Source of the DNA: Acidimicrobiia bacterium
GTDB lineage: Bacteria > Actinomycetota > Acidimicrobiia > Spongiisociales > ZC4RG35
Direction of reading: 5' to 3'
Assembly (NCBI GenBank): GCA_025937235.1
Contig: JAICRU010000011.1
Span: forward strand, 1-52,587
DNA: 52,587 nt
Under the pieces are notes generated by a model. It saw nothing but the letters and a program-made list of their open reading frames with translations, was not told the DNA's origin and ran no database searches. Within the stretch, counting starts at the first letter, position 1, and the number at the start of each line of letters is the position of its first letter. The position numbers and the translations under genes are program-made. Below, piece after piece: positions 9,431 to 17,373 of this stretch.

Positions 9431-9485
9431 CGCCGGAGCAACATAGTGGTCGGGTTGGCGGTGACGGGATGGCGGCTGTCGCCGG

Positions 9486-10670
9486 TCAGTCCTCGTCGAT
9501 GTCCTTGAGGACCGAGCCCATGCGACGTCTCCGCAGCAACCCGTGCCCCTCCTCCTCGACATCGACCTTGTCGCTGGCATCGAGCTGCGAGAACACCTTC
9601 TCGAGGAAGGCTTCGGTGTCCTCCTCGACAGCCTCCCCGGCCTCGCCCTCTTGGGGAGAGGTCTCTGCGGGATCTGTCTGCTCGGCGGCCGCGGTTTCGG
9701 GCTCGTCCGGGGCAGCGGCTCCCTCGGCCGAGCGGCTCGACCAGGCAAAGTGCCCGAATCGGCTCTCCTTGGTCTCGTCCGAGCCGGGCTCCTCGGTGGC
9801 CTCGGGGCCCTGCTCGAAGACGCTGTCGTCATCGGCCCTGGCCGCATCGAGCCGGCTCTCGAAGGCTGAGTCGTCCTCGAGGACGGCGCCCGAGTCGTCC
9901 TGCCCCTCGATCTGAGGCCCGCTCCACCAGGAGTCGACCGGGCTGACCGGCTCGGAGAACCACGATGCCTCCACCGGCTCGGCAGCTGCCTGCTCCGACC
10001 ATCCGTCACTGAAGATGACGAGTTGGCGCTCGGCCATGTCGGCAGCGACCTTGGCGATCCAGAAGTTGGTCGTGCCCAGACGCTCGGCAATGGCCGCCAC
10101 CGAGGCACCTGCGCCGATCTCGCAGAGGAGACGCCAAGCCTCACGGTCGAGGTGGATCTCCTCCTGATCACCCGCCTCTCGATTCATCCGGATGGTGGTG
10201 TCGAGGTCGGAGATGATCTGATGGACTGCGGCCCACTCATCGGCGCGGCGGCGCGAGTCGTCGAGGACTGCCTCCAACTCGAAGACACGCGGGCTGGCAA
10301 ACGGGGTCACCGCGCCTTCTGTCACCTCGAAGGTCGACCCCTTGGTCCCCAGGTGATAGAGGCTCTCGATGGTGATCTCGCGTAGAAGGTCGACGACCGA
10401 GCTCTCACGAGGACCGAGGTCCGAGAACGTCGACTCGCCCGACGCCACCTTGCGGAGGAAGACATCGTCGACGTACCCGGAGTTCACCAGGTGCTTGTGC
10501 AGATCGCGGTCCTCGGCCGTAGTGGCCAGGGCAATTCCCCTCTTGCCAACGAAGATCCGGCCCCGGACATCCTCACCGCGGACTTCGACGGAGCCGCGTT
10601 GGTCTGACCTCATCAGGAGGCGCAGCACTTCCTCCAAGGGGACGAATCCCAGGTTTCCAGAAAGAGCCAC
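9486..10670 (-). CDS. DUF4388 (PATAN) domain protein with acidic C-terminal tail
   Basis: The N-terminal roughly 100 residues (LSGNLGFVPLEEVLRLL followed by GSVEVRGEDVRGRIFVGKRGIALA) look like the DUF4388/PATAN fold, linked in other bacteria to PilZ/response-regulator systems and pilus or motility control. Residues about 175-230 resemble a winged helix (CEIGAGASVAAIAERLGTTNF). The remainder is an acidic, probably disordered tail of Glu/Ala/Ser repeats ending in a basic RRRRM patch. I use the GTG at 10670 (394 residues), because AAGGAG at 10684-10679 lies eight bases upstream. The GTG at 10679 would sit on the Shine-Dalgarno sequence itself. Its neighbour is a prepilin peptidase. The function is inferred. 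Confidence 0.82.
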   Translation of the reverse strand: MALSGNLGFVPLEEVLRLLMRSDQRGSVEVRGEDVRGRIFVGKRGIALATTAEDRDLHKHLVNSGYVDDVFLRKVASGESTFSDLGPRESSVVDLLREITIESLYHLGTKGSTFEVTEGAVTPFASPRVFELEAVLDDSRRRADEWAAVHQIISDLDTTIRMNREAGDQEEIHLDREAWRLLCEIGAGASVAAIAERLGTTNFWIAKVAADMAERQLVIFSDGWSEQAAAEPVEASWFSEPVSPVDSWWSGPQIEGQDDSGAVLEDDSAFESRLDAARADDDSVFEQGPEATEEPGSDETKESRFGHFAWSSRSAEGAAAPDEPETAAAEQTDPAETSPQEGEAGEAVEEDTEAFLEKVFSQLDASDKVDVEEEGHGLLRRRRMGSVLKDIDED

Positions 10671-10692
10671 CTCGACCACTCCTTGGTTTGAA

Positions 10693-10726
10693 GACTCGCG
10701 TTTCGGATCGGCCCCGAACGCGAGTC
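10693..10726 (-). terminator. Long hairpin between aroE and the DUF4388 gene
   Basis: GACTCGCGTTTCGG (10693-10706) pairs with CCGAACGCGAGTC (10714-10726) through 13 base pairs with one bulged base and a seven-base loop. On the minus strand it follows the aroE stop and is trailed only by a weak T run (TTCAAACC). It is therefore a partial terminator or attenuator rather than a textbook intrinsic terminator. Confidence 0.6.
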
Positions 10727-10729
10727 TCT

Positions 10730-11515
10730 TTAGACGTTTCTGGCCGCCTCAGCCATCACCTCGAGGGGGGCCGGACGCCCCAGCCACCACTCGAAGGAGA
10801 CAGCTGCCTGGACCACCAGGAACTCGATCCCGTCCATCACCGGAAGCCCCTCCGCATGTGCATGGGCAACGGCTTGTGTCTCGCCGCTGCCGTAGGCGAG
10901 ATCGATGAGGCCCGAGGCGATCCGGGTGACCGCTTCGGGGAGCCGCTCGCCATTCATCCCGAGTGGGGTGGCGTTCACCACCAGCGCTCCAGCCACACCG
11001 GCGGCGAAAGGAATCACTTCCGCCTCCCTCTTCACCCTCTGGATCAGTTCCCTTGCCCGGCTCTCGTCGCGCGCGGCCAGATACACCTGGCGTCCGGCGG
11101 TCCCGACCAGGGCGGCCGCAGCCGCCCCCCCGGCGCCCAGCACGAGCAAGGGGGCCCTTGTCTCGAAGCGTGGATCCCTGATCGCCCGTGTGAAGGCGAT
11201 GACATCGCTGCTCAGACCCTCGACGACGCCATTTCGGGCTCGCATCGTGTTGACCGATCCAGCGCGGGCCGCCTCCTCGGTCAGGCTGTCGGCGAGGGCG
11301 GCCGCCTCTGTCTTGAGCGGCATCGTGATGTTGAGGCCGTGGAGCGTTCCCTGTCGGAGCTCCTGCACTGCGTCAACCAGTTCCGGAGACCCGGCGCGGA
11401 TCGCCACGTAGCTGCCCTCGATCCCGAGTCGGACGAGTGCGGCGGTGTGAATGGCCGGGGATCTGGAGTGCTCGATGGGATCGCCGAGGACGGCGAAGCG
11501 GAGTGGCCCCTGCAT
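10730..11515 (-). CDS. aroE: Shikimate dehydrogenase
   Basis: NADPH-dependent reduction of 3-dehydroshikimate to shikimate. Shikimate-binding residues are seen in SRSPAIHTAAL (SxS) and in NITMPLK with the catalytic Lys. The Rossmann domain has VLGAGGAAAAAL, followed by NATPLGM. The 261-residue length is slightly short but complete. The ATG at 11515 is chosen because similarity starts at PLRFAVLGDPIEHSRSP. The frame is open upstream, including an ATG twelve residues earlier, but neither start has a clear Shine-Dalgarno sequence. It follows mltG across a 112-base gap filled mostly by tandem repeats. Confidence 0.93.
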   Translation of the reverse strand: MQGPLRFAVLGDPIEHSRSPAIHTAALVRLGIEGSYVAIRAGSPELVDAVQELRQGTLHGLNITMPLKTEAAALADSLTEEAARAGSVNTMRARNGVVEGLSSDVIAFTRAIRDPRFETRAPLLVLGAGGAAAAALVGTAGRQVYLAARDESRARELIQRVKREAEVIPFAAGVAGALVVNATPLGMNGERLPEAVTRIASGLIDLAYGSGETQAVAHAHAEGLPVMDGIEFLVVQAAVSFEWWLGRPAPLEVMAEAARNV

Positions 11516-11557
11516 CGGAGCGCAGTGTGGCACCCACATCGACCGGTCATGAAACGA

Positions 11558-11628
11558 CGCCGGCCACCACCGACCAGGACACCACGCCGGCCACGACCGG
11601 CCAGGACACCACGCCGGCCGCGACCGGC
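11558..11628. repeat. 27-bp tandem repeat, about 2.6 copies
   Basis: Two full units (11558-11584 and 11585-11611) and a 17-base partial unit (11612-11628) begin CGCCGGCC and share GACCxGCCAGGACACCA-type sequence, with only a few differences between copies. The array fills the gap between the mltG stop (TAG, 11628-11630) and aroE. The last partial copy abuts the stop codon. It is not coding on either strand as far as I can judge. Confidence 0.85.
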
Positions 11629-12731
11629 TAGGGCAGGACGCCGTCCTCCCTGGCCTGTGCGACGTTTGCGTTGTGCTCCTCGAGAGTGGCGGCGAAGGCG
11701 TGGTGCCCTTCCAGGTCCGACAGGACGTAGAAGAGGAAGTCGGTCTGCGCCGGGGCGGCTGCTGCCTCGAGAGAGGCCCGACCCGGAGACGAGATCGGCG
11801 TCGGGGGAAGGCCGTTGACCAGGTACGTGTTGTAGGGAGAGTCCACCTCTCGGTCGAAGAGGGCTGGGTCGCGGGTGCCCAGCGCATAGAGCACGGTCGC
11901 GTCGATGTCGAGCTTCATCCCCATCGCCAGTCGGTTGTGGATGACGCTGGACACCGTCGGCCGCTCCTCGTCGAGCTGAGCCTCCGACTCGATCAGGGAG
12001 GCGATCTTGAGCCCGTCGTACGCCGACATCCCTGCCGCTTCGAGCGTCGACCAATCGACGCTCCCGACCCTTTGCTCCATGGTCGACGCGAGGCGCTGCA
12101 GGATGTCGGTTGCCTCGGCTGACGCGGCAAACTCATATGTGTCCGGAAAGAGGAGGCCCTCCCACTCGGACAGTGAGGGCTCTGCCGACATCTCGGCCAG
12201 TGCCGTCTCCACTTCGCCGCTGGTGAGTGCGGTCTCGAACTCCGAGTAAGGGATGCCCGACCCTTCTGCCAGAGCAGTCAGTATCTCGGGCACGCGAAGC
12301 CCTTCGATCACGGTGACCCGGTAGACGTCGGCGACAGGCCCCACCACGAGCACGGCGACCACCTCGTTGGGGTCCATCAGTGTCTGCAGCTCGTAGGTAC
12401 CGGCCTGGAGCCGGGCGTCGGCCTCGTTGTTGCGCACCGCGGCCTCGAATTCGAGAGCGGAGCGCACCACGCCCTGCGCGGCGAGGATGGCCCCGATGTC
12501 CTCGGCCGTGGAGCCGGAGGGAATTTCGATGGTCACATCCTGGCCCGGCTGGACGGAGATCGGGCTCTCCGATGCATCGCCCGACCCGAAGCTCGATCCC
12601 ACGAGACGGCCGAGGTAGGAGCCGCCGCCCACCACTGCCACACCTGCCAAGACCACGAGGCCGACGGTGGCGATGATCTTGCTGGCCCGTACCCAAGGGG
12701 ACGACTGTTGCGGCGCTGGTTCGAAGGTCAT
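11628..12731 (-). CDS. mltG: Endolytic peptidoglycan transglycosylase MltG (YceG-like)
   Basis: Inner-membrane lytic transglycosylase thought to cut nascent glycan strands and terminate their elongation. It has a short cytoplasmic N terminus and one membrane helix (about residues 18-40), then a LysM-like segment (PSGSTAEDIGAILAAQGVV). The catalytic YceG domain has EGLLFPDTYEF (191-201), IASLIESEA with the probable catalytic Glu248, and SPYNTYLVNGLPPTPISSPG. It has 367 residues. The ATG overlaps the ruvX stop (ATGA). The order alaS-ruvX-mltG-aroE matches Mycobacterium. Confidence 0.95.
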   Translation of the reverse strand: MTFEPAPQQSSPWVRASKIIATVGLVVLAGVAVVGGGSYLGRLVGSSFGSGDASESPISVQPGQDVTIEIPSGSTAEDIGAILAAQGVVRSALEFEAAVRNNEADARLQAGTYELQTLMDPNEVVAVLVVGPVADVYRVTVIEGLRVPEILTALAEGSGIPYSEFETALTSGEVETALAEMSAEPSLSEWEGLLFPDTYEFAASAEATDILQRLASTMEQRVGSVDWSTLEAAGMSAYDGLKIASLIESEAQLDEERPTVSSVIHNRLAMGMKLDIDATVLYALGTRDPALFDREVDSPYNTYLVNGLPPTPISSPGRASLEAAAAPAQTDFLFYVLSDLEGHHAFAATLEEHNANVAQAREDGVLP

Positions 12732-13132
12732 CTGAGGTTGTCCAAATAGTCCTGGAGGATCAGTGCCGCCGCCACCTGGTCGATCTTCTCCCGCCGCTCG
12801 CGACGTTTCATGCCGGATTCGAGCAGTGAGCTCTCGGCGATCCTGGAGGTGTACCGCTCGTCCACCAGGACCACTTCGACCCCGGTGGCCGAGCCGAGCT
12901 CGTCGGCGAGTTGTCTGGCTTCGGATGCGGACGTCCCTTCAACTCCGCTGAGTCCGGTGGGGAGGCCGACGACAATGGTACCGACATCCATTTCTTTGAC
13001 GAGGTTCTTCACCGTGGCGACGACATCGGGTCTGGACACCGTTGCCCAGGGACTTGCGGTGATCCCGAGGGTGTCGGACAGGGCCAGCCCGACCCGTTTC
13101 GTCCCGTGATCGACCCCGAGAACCCGGCTCAC
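12728..13132 (-). CDS. ruvX: Putative pre-16S rRNA nuclease YqgF/RuvX
   Basis: RNase H-fold nuclease implicated in maturation of the 5' end of 16S rRNA. The 134-residue protein has the metal-binding GVDHGTKRVGLALSD motif at the N terminus, VVGLPTG in the middle, and VDERYTS with a C-terminal DQVAAALILQDYL. The GTG start overlaps the alaS stop (GTGA), and the stop overlaps the mltG start. It is coupled on both sides. Confidence 0.95.
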   Translation of the reverse strand: MSRVLGVDHGTKRVGLALSDTLGITASPWATVSRPDVVATVKNLVKEMDVGTIVVGLPTGLSGVEGTSASEARQLADELGSATGVEVVLVDERYTSRIAESSLLESGMKRRERREKIDQVAAALILQDYLDNLR

Positions 13133-15750
13133 AGACTCCCGACTGCTCGCTCGGCGCTGTCACGGGCGCGGGCCAGAGCCTCCTCCAGGCGGTCCCCATG
13201 CGGCCCGCCGGCCTGGGCCAGCTCCGGATCACGCGACGCGCCTCCTCCCAGCTCCCCCGCAGCCTCGGAGATGATCTCCGAGGCTGAGAGCCCTGCCTCG
13301 ACCAGGCTCTTGGTGACCACCCCTACCAGCGACCCCTTCCCCCTTTGCTCCGAGCCGAGAACGACGATCGAGGCCGAGCCGAGGCGGTCTCTCACCCCCA
13401 GGGCCAGTTGGCGCAAGCCATTCCCATCGAGACCGGGGGCGGATCCGACCACGATCGACACATCGCCTACGTCGACCGACTGACCGGCCAACTCGACAGC
13501 CAGCTCACCCCTTCTCTGGCGGCGAATCGCATCCAGCTCCGACTCCAGGCCCTCGACCCTCCCCAGCAGGGCCTCCACCCGCGCTGGGACCTCCGACCCC
13601 GATGTCTTGAGCAGCCGTCCGGCCCGATCGAGACCGGAGCGCACCTCGACCAGGTGCTGATATGCGGCCAACCCGGTCAACGCCTCCACCCTTCTCAGAT
13701 TGGATCCGATCGACGACTCCGACGTGACGAGCATCGGCCCGACTTGGGCCGAGGTATGGGTGTGGGTGCCACCGCAGAACTCCACAGAGAAGTCACCAAC
13801 TTGGACCACGCGGACCGTGTCACCGTACTTGTCGCCGAAGAAGGCCAGGGCACCCATCTCCTCCGCTTGCTCCTTGCTGGTGACAATCGTCCTGACCGCC
13901 CCGTTGTCGATGAGCTTCTCGTTGGCCCGGGCCTCGACCTCGGCGAGCTCCTCCGGGGCCACCTGGGCGAAGTGAGAGAAGTCGAATCGAAGGCGGCCCG
14001 GCTCGACCAACGATCCGGCCTGGGCGGCGTGATCGCCGAGCACGTCTCGCAGGGCCCAGTGCAGGACATGGGTACCGGTGTGGCTTCGGCGAATCGAGTC
14101 CCGGCGGGGGACGTCGATCCTGGCTCGGGCCTGCTGGCCCACGGCGAGATAGCCGGACTCGACCCGGAGCCGATGACCGTGAAGACCCTGAAGAGCGTGT
14201 TTGGTGTCAACCACAACGCCGGTGCCGGTCTCGGTCTCGATCAGCCCGGTGTCGCCGATCTGCCCACCGGATTCGCCGTAGAACGGTGTGCGGCTGAGGA
14301 ACAGCTCGATCTGCTGGCCTTCCTCGGCTCGATCGACCGTCTCTCCCTCTGAGACCATGGCCAGGATCTGGCCTTCGGCGCTGTCGGTCTCGTAACCGAC
14401 GAATTCGGTGAGGCCGGTCACGTCGAGGACCGACCGGTAGACGTCCTGGGCTGCCACCTCGTCACCGCCCTTCCAGGCCGCCCGGGCCCTCCTCCTTTGC
14501 TCGGCCATCTCCGCCTCGAAGCCGGCCGTGTCGACGGTGACACCCCGTTCGGCGGCGATCTCGCTGGTCAGCTCTATGGGGAACCCGTAGGTGTCGTGGA
14601 GCTTGAACACGGTCGCCCCCGACAGCTCGGCCGAATCGTCCCTCGTCAACTCGACATCGAGCAGCTGATGCCCCGATTCCAGAGTCCGGCGAAACCGCTC
14701 CTCCTCCCTGGCCACGACCGCAGTGATGAAGTCCTTGCGCTCGACGAGTTCGGTGTACCAGTCGCCGACCGAGTCCACGGTGGCCTCGACGAGCCTGGGG
14801 AACACCAGCCCCTTCCCCCCGTACTGCCAGGCGTGCCTGACCGCTCTGCGCAGGATCCGCCTCAGCACGTAACCACGTCCGTCGTTGGAGGGGATGACCC
14901 CGTCGCCGATCAAGAAGGTGACCGCCCGCCCATGATCGGCCAGGATGCGAAGAGACACGTCATGTCGTTCGTCCTCGCCGTAGGTGAGACCCGTATAGCG
15001 GGCCCCGGCGTCGAGGACATGGGCGATGGTGTCGATGTCGAACACCGACCTGACGCCCTGCATGACCGCAGCTGCCCGGTCCAGCCCCATACCGGTGTCG
15101 ATGCTCTTCGCCGGGAGATCCCCGATCACGTGATATGGCTCGTCCTGGATGTTCTGCATGAAGACCAGGTTCCAGAGCTCGACGAACCGGTCCTCATCGC
15201 CGACAGCCGGCCCGCCCCCCTCGCCGTACTCCGGGCCTTTGTCGAAGAAGATCTCCGAGCACGGCCCACACGGCCCGGGAACGCCCATCTGCCAGAAGTT
15301 CTCCTTCTCGTCGCGTCGCTGGACTCGCTCCGGTGGGACGATCCCCGACCAGATCTCCGCCGCCTCGTCGTCGGTCTCGAAGACCGTGAACCAGAGCAGA
15401 TCGGGATCGAGGCTGAGACGCTCGGTGACGAATTCGTAGGCCCAGGCGATGGCCTCTTCCTTGAAATAGTCGCCGAAGCTGAAGTTGCCCAGCATCTCGA
15501 AGAAGGACAGGTGTCGGAGGGTGGTCCCGATGATGTCGATGTCGATGGTGCGAACCACTTTCTGCACTGTGGTAGCCCGCTGGTACGGAGGTGTCTCCTC
15601 CCCCAGGAAATAGGGCTTGAAGGGCACCATCCCGGCATTGGTCAGCAGCAATGTCGGGTCGTTGGGGATCAGAGAGGCGGACGGGCGCACCACGTGATCC
15701 TTCTCCTCGAAGAAGGTGGTGAAAGCGGTTCGGATCTGATTGCTGTCCAC
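13129..15750 (-). CDS. alaS: Alanyl-tRNA synthetase
   Basis: Charges tRNA-Ala and edits mischarged Ser and Gly. The protein has 873 residues. The class II catalytic core is at the N terminus (LTNAGMVPFKPYFLG, FFEMLGNFSFGDYFKEEAI, DTGMGLDR). The editing domain carries HTGTH near residue 555 and CGGTH near residue 660, which together form the zinc site. The C-Ala oligomerisation domain follows and ends in a glycine-rich GGGASRDPELAQAGG segment. The start is a GTG at 15750 preceded by GAGGA ten bases upstream. Confidence 0.97.
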   Translation of the reverse strand: MDSNQIRTAFTTFFEEKDHVVRPSASLIPNDPTLLLTNAGMVPFKPYFLGEETPPYQRATTVQKVVRTIDIDIIGTTLRHLSFFEMLGNFSFGDYFKEEAIAWAYEFVTERLSLDPDLLWFTVFETDDEAAEIWSGIVPPERVQRRDEKENFWQMGVPGPCGPCSEIFFDKGPEYGEGGGPAVGDEDRFVELWNLVFMQNIQDEPYHVIGDLPAKSIDTGMGLDRAAAVMQGVRSVFDIDTIAHVLDAGARYTGLTYGEDERHDVSLRILADHGRAVTFLIGDGVIPSNDGRGYVLRRILRRAVRHAWQYGGKGLVFPRLVEATVDSVGDWYTELVERKDFITAVVAREEERFRRTLESGHQLLDVELTRDDSAELSGATVFKLHDTYGFPIELTSEIAAERGVTVDTAGFEAEMAEQRRRARAAWKGGDEVAAQDVYRSVLDVTGLTEFVGYETDSAEGQILAMVSEGETVDRAEEGQQIELFLSRTPFYGESGGQIGDTGLIETETGTGVVVDTKHALQGLHGHRLRVESGYLAVGQQARARIDVPRRDSIRRSHTGTHVLHWALRDVLGDHAAQAGSLVEPGRLRFDFSHFAQVAPEELAEVEARANEKLIDNGAVRTIVTSKEQAEEMGALAFFGDKYGDTVRVVQVGDFSVEFCGGTHTHTSAQVGPMLVTSESSIGSNLRRVEALTGLAAYQHLVEVRSGLDRAGRLLKTSGSEVPARVEALLGRVEGLESELDAIRRQRRGELAVELAGQSVDVGDVSIVVGSAPGLDGNGLRQLALGVRDRLGSASIVVLGSEQRGKGSLVGVVTKSLVEAGLSASEIISEAAGELGGGASRDPELAQAGGPHGDRLEEALARARDSAERAVGSL

Positions 15751-15782
15751 AGGGATCGGGTCCTCGGGGGGAGGGGGCGAGG

Positions 15783-15974
15783 TTAACGAGAGGCGGCGGC
15801 TCGCCGGCCTCTATTGGGCCGAACCGCCCGAGCCGCCAGGTCGAGCAGATCGGCCCCGGTAGCAGCGGCGGCGTCTCTCCACTCCACCGATGTCGGGCGC
15901 CGTCGTAGGGCGCGCACGGTGACCCAGCCGCCGGCGACGACACCGGTCACGAACCACCAGATCCGGTCGACCAT
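15783..15974 (-). CDS. Small single-pass membrane protein upstream of alaS
   Basis: A 63-residue protein from the ATG at 15974. It has one hydrophobic segment (IWWFVTGVVAGGWVTV, about residues 5-20), then a basic stretch (RALRRRP) that predicts a cytoplasmic C terminus, an amphipathic helix, and an Arg-rich end. It sits between rarA (16 bases upstream) and alaS (32 bases downstream) and is probably part of that transcript. I do not recognise the family. Small membrane proteins at this place are seen in other actinobacteria, but that is from memory only. No strong Shine-Dalgarno sequence was found. Confidence 0.65.
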   Translation of the reverse strand: MVDRIWWFVTGVVAGGWVTVRALRRRPTSVEWRDAAAATGADLLDLAARAVRPNRGRRAAASR

Positions 15975-15990
15975 GAGACGAGGGTACCCC

Positions 15991-17328
15991 TCAGTCGCTT
16001 CGGTCACGCCCGAGGATGCGGTCGATCTCCTCGAGGCGGCCCCGGATGTCAATCTCCCCGCCCCTGGAGCCGGGGATGTACAGAGCCTCGGGTGAGACCT
16101 CGTCCGGGAAGTACTGCTGGTCTACCACGCCACCGTCGTAGTCATGGGCATACCTGTAACCCGCACCATGGCCCAGCTTGGCCGCACCCGGATAGGCGGC
16201 AGAGCGGAGATGTGGCGGTACGCCCGGTGACGGCCCGTCCGTGACCAGCTCCCGGGCCCTGGTCATCGCCCGCGCCACCGAGTTCGACTTCGGGGCGGTG
16301 GCGAGATAGATGGTGGCCTCGCTCAGGTGATAGGTCGCCTCGGGCAGGCCGACATAGGCCAGGGCATCAGCGGCGGCGACGGCGAGCGGGAGGGCATGGG
16401 CGTCGGCAAGACCCACGTCTTCGGCAGCCAGGATGATCAGCCGACGGGCGATGAACTCCGGGTCCTCCCCGCCCTCCAGCATCAAGAACAGCCAGTAGAG
16501 GGCGGCGTCGGGATCGGAGCCACGCACGCTCTTGATGAACGCCGAGATCACGTCGTAGTGCTGATCCCCGACCTTGTCGTAGCGCACGATGCGACGTTGC
16601 AGTGCTTCCGCCACGTCCTCGACGTAGATGACCGACCGGCCTGCGCCCGAAGCGAGCAGGGCGGCGACCTCGAGTGAGTTCAGCGCCTGACGGGCATCGC
16701 CTCCGGTCCTATTCCCCAGTTCCGAGACCGCGTCGTCATCGATCGTCAGGCCCATGTCACCCAAACCCCTGTGCTCATCACTCAGGGCGCGTTCTACGAG
16801 ATCGGCCAGTTCGTCGGGGTGCAAAGGCTCGAGCCGGAACAAGGTCATCCGGCTCATCAAGGGCGAATTGACCTCGAAGAACGGGTTCTCGGTCGTCGCC
16901 CCGATGAGGATGAGGGTTCCGTCCTCCACCCCCGGGAGCAAGGCATCCTGCTGATTCTTGGCAAAGCGATGAATCTCGTCGAGGAAGAGCACCGTCCGTC
17001 TCTCCTCGGTCTCGAGCCGGGCGCGCGCAGCGGCCAGCACCTCGCGAACGTCCTTGACGCCCGCCGAAGTGGCGGAGAGGGTCTCGAACACGGCGTCGGC
17101 ATTGGACGCGACCAGTCGGGCCAGGGTCGTCTTCCCGGTGCCGGGGGGGCCCCAGAGCAGCATCGACACCGGACGACCCGACTCGACCAGCCGGCGGAAG
17201 GCGGCGTCCGGGCCCATCAGTGCCGGTTGTCCCACCACCTCGTCCAGTTCGCGTGGCCTCATCCGGGTCGCCAGCGGCGCCGCCCCGGCCCTGATCTCAT
17301 CCGCCCGTGCCGAGAACAGATCACTCAT
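15991..17328 (-). CDS. rarA: Replication-associated recombination protein RarA (MgsA), AAA+ ATPase
   Basis: AAA+ ATPase related to clamp-loader subunits and RuvB that acts at stalled forks. Walker A GPPGTGKTT is at residues 60-68, and Walker B is VLFLDEIHRF. Sensor 1 is GATTENPFFEVN. The C-terminal RarA-type part (AALYWLFLMLEGGEDPEFIARRLIILAAEDVGLAD) is complete. The ATG at 17328 (445 residues) gives the normal MSDLFS-type start. A TTG at 17349 would add seven residues and is less likely. It lies 45 bases after aspS. Confidence 0.95.
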   Translation of the reverse strand: MSDLFSARADEIRAGAAPLATRMRPRELDEVVGQPALMGPDAAFRRLVESGRPVSMLLWGPPGTGKTTLARLVASNADAVFETLSATSAGVKDVREVLAAARARLETEERRTVLFLDEIHRFAKNQQDALLPGVEDGTLILIGATTENPFFEVNSPLMSRMTLFRLEPLHPDELADLVERALSDEHRGLGDMGLTIDDDAVSELGNRTGGDARQALNSLEVAALLASGAGRSVIYVEDVAEALQRRIVRYDKVGDQHYDVISAFIKSVRGSDPDAALYWLFLMLEGGEDPEFIARRLIILAAEDVGLADAHALPLAVAAADALAYVGLPEATYHLSEATIYLATAPKSNSVARAMTRARELVTDGPSPGVPPHLRSAAYPGAAKLGHGAGYRYAHDYDGGVVDQQYFPDEVSPEALYIPGSRGGEIDIRGRLEEIDRILGRDRSD

Positions 17329-17373
17329 CTTTGCCGACGGTACCGCCAAGACGAGCCGGGCTCTCCGCGTCGG

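Noticed and set aside
9431-10171. N-terminal extension of the prepilin peptidase
   Set aside because: It is low-complexity Arg/Ser/Pro sequence antiparallel in coding sense to the acidic tail region of the DUF4388 gene; family similarity starts at the ATG at 9430.
11558-11628. CRISPR-like array
   Set aside because: The 27-base units are directly adjacent with no spacers, and no cas genes are in the window.
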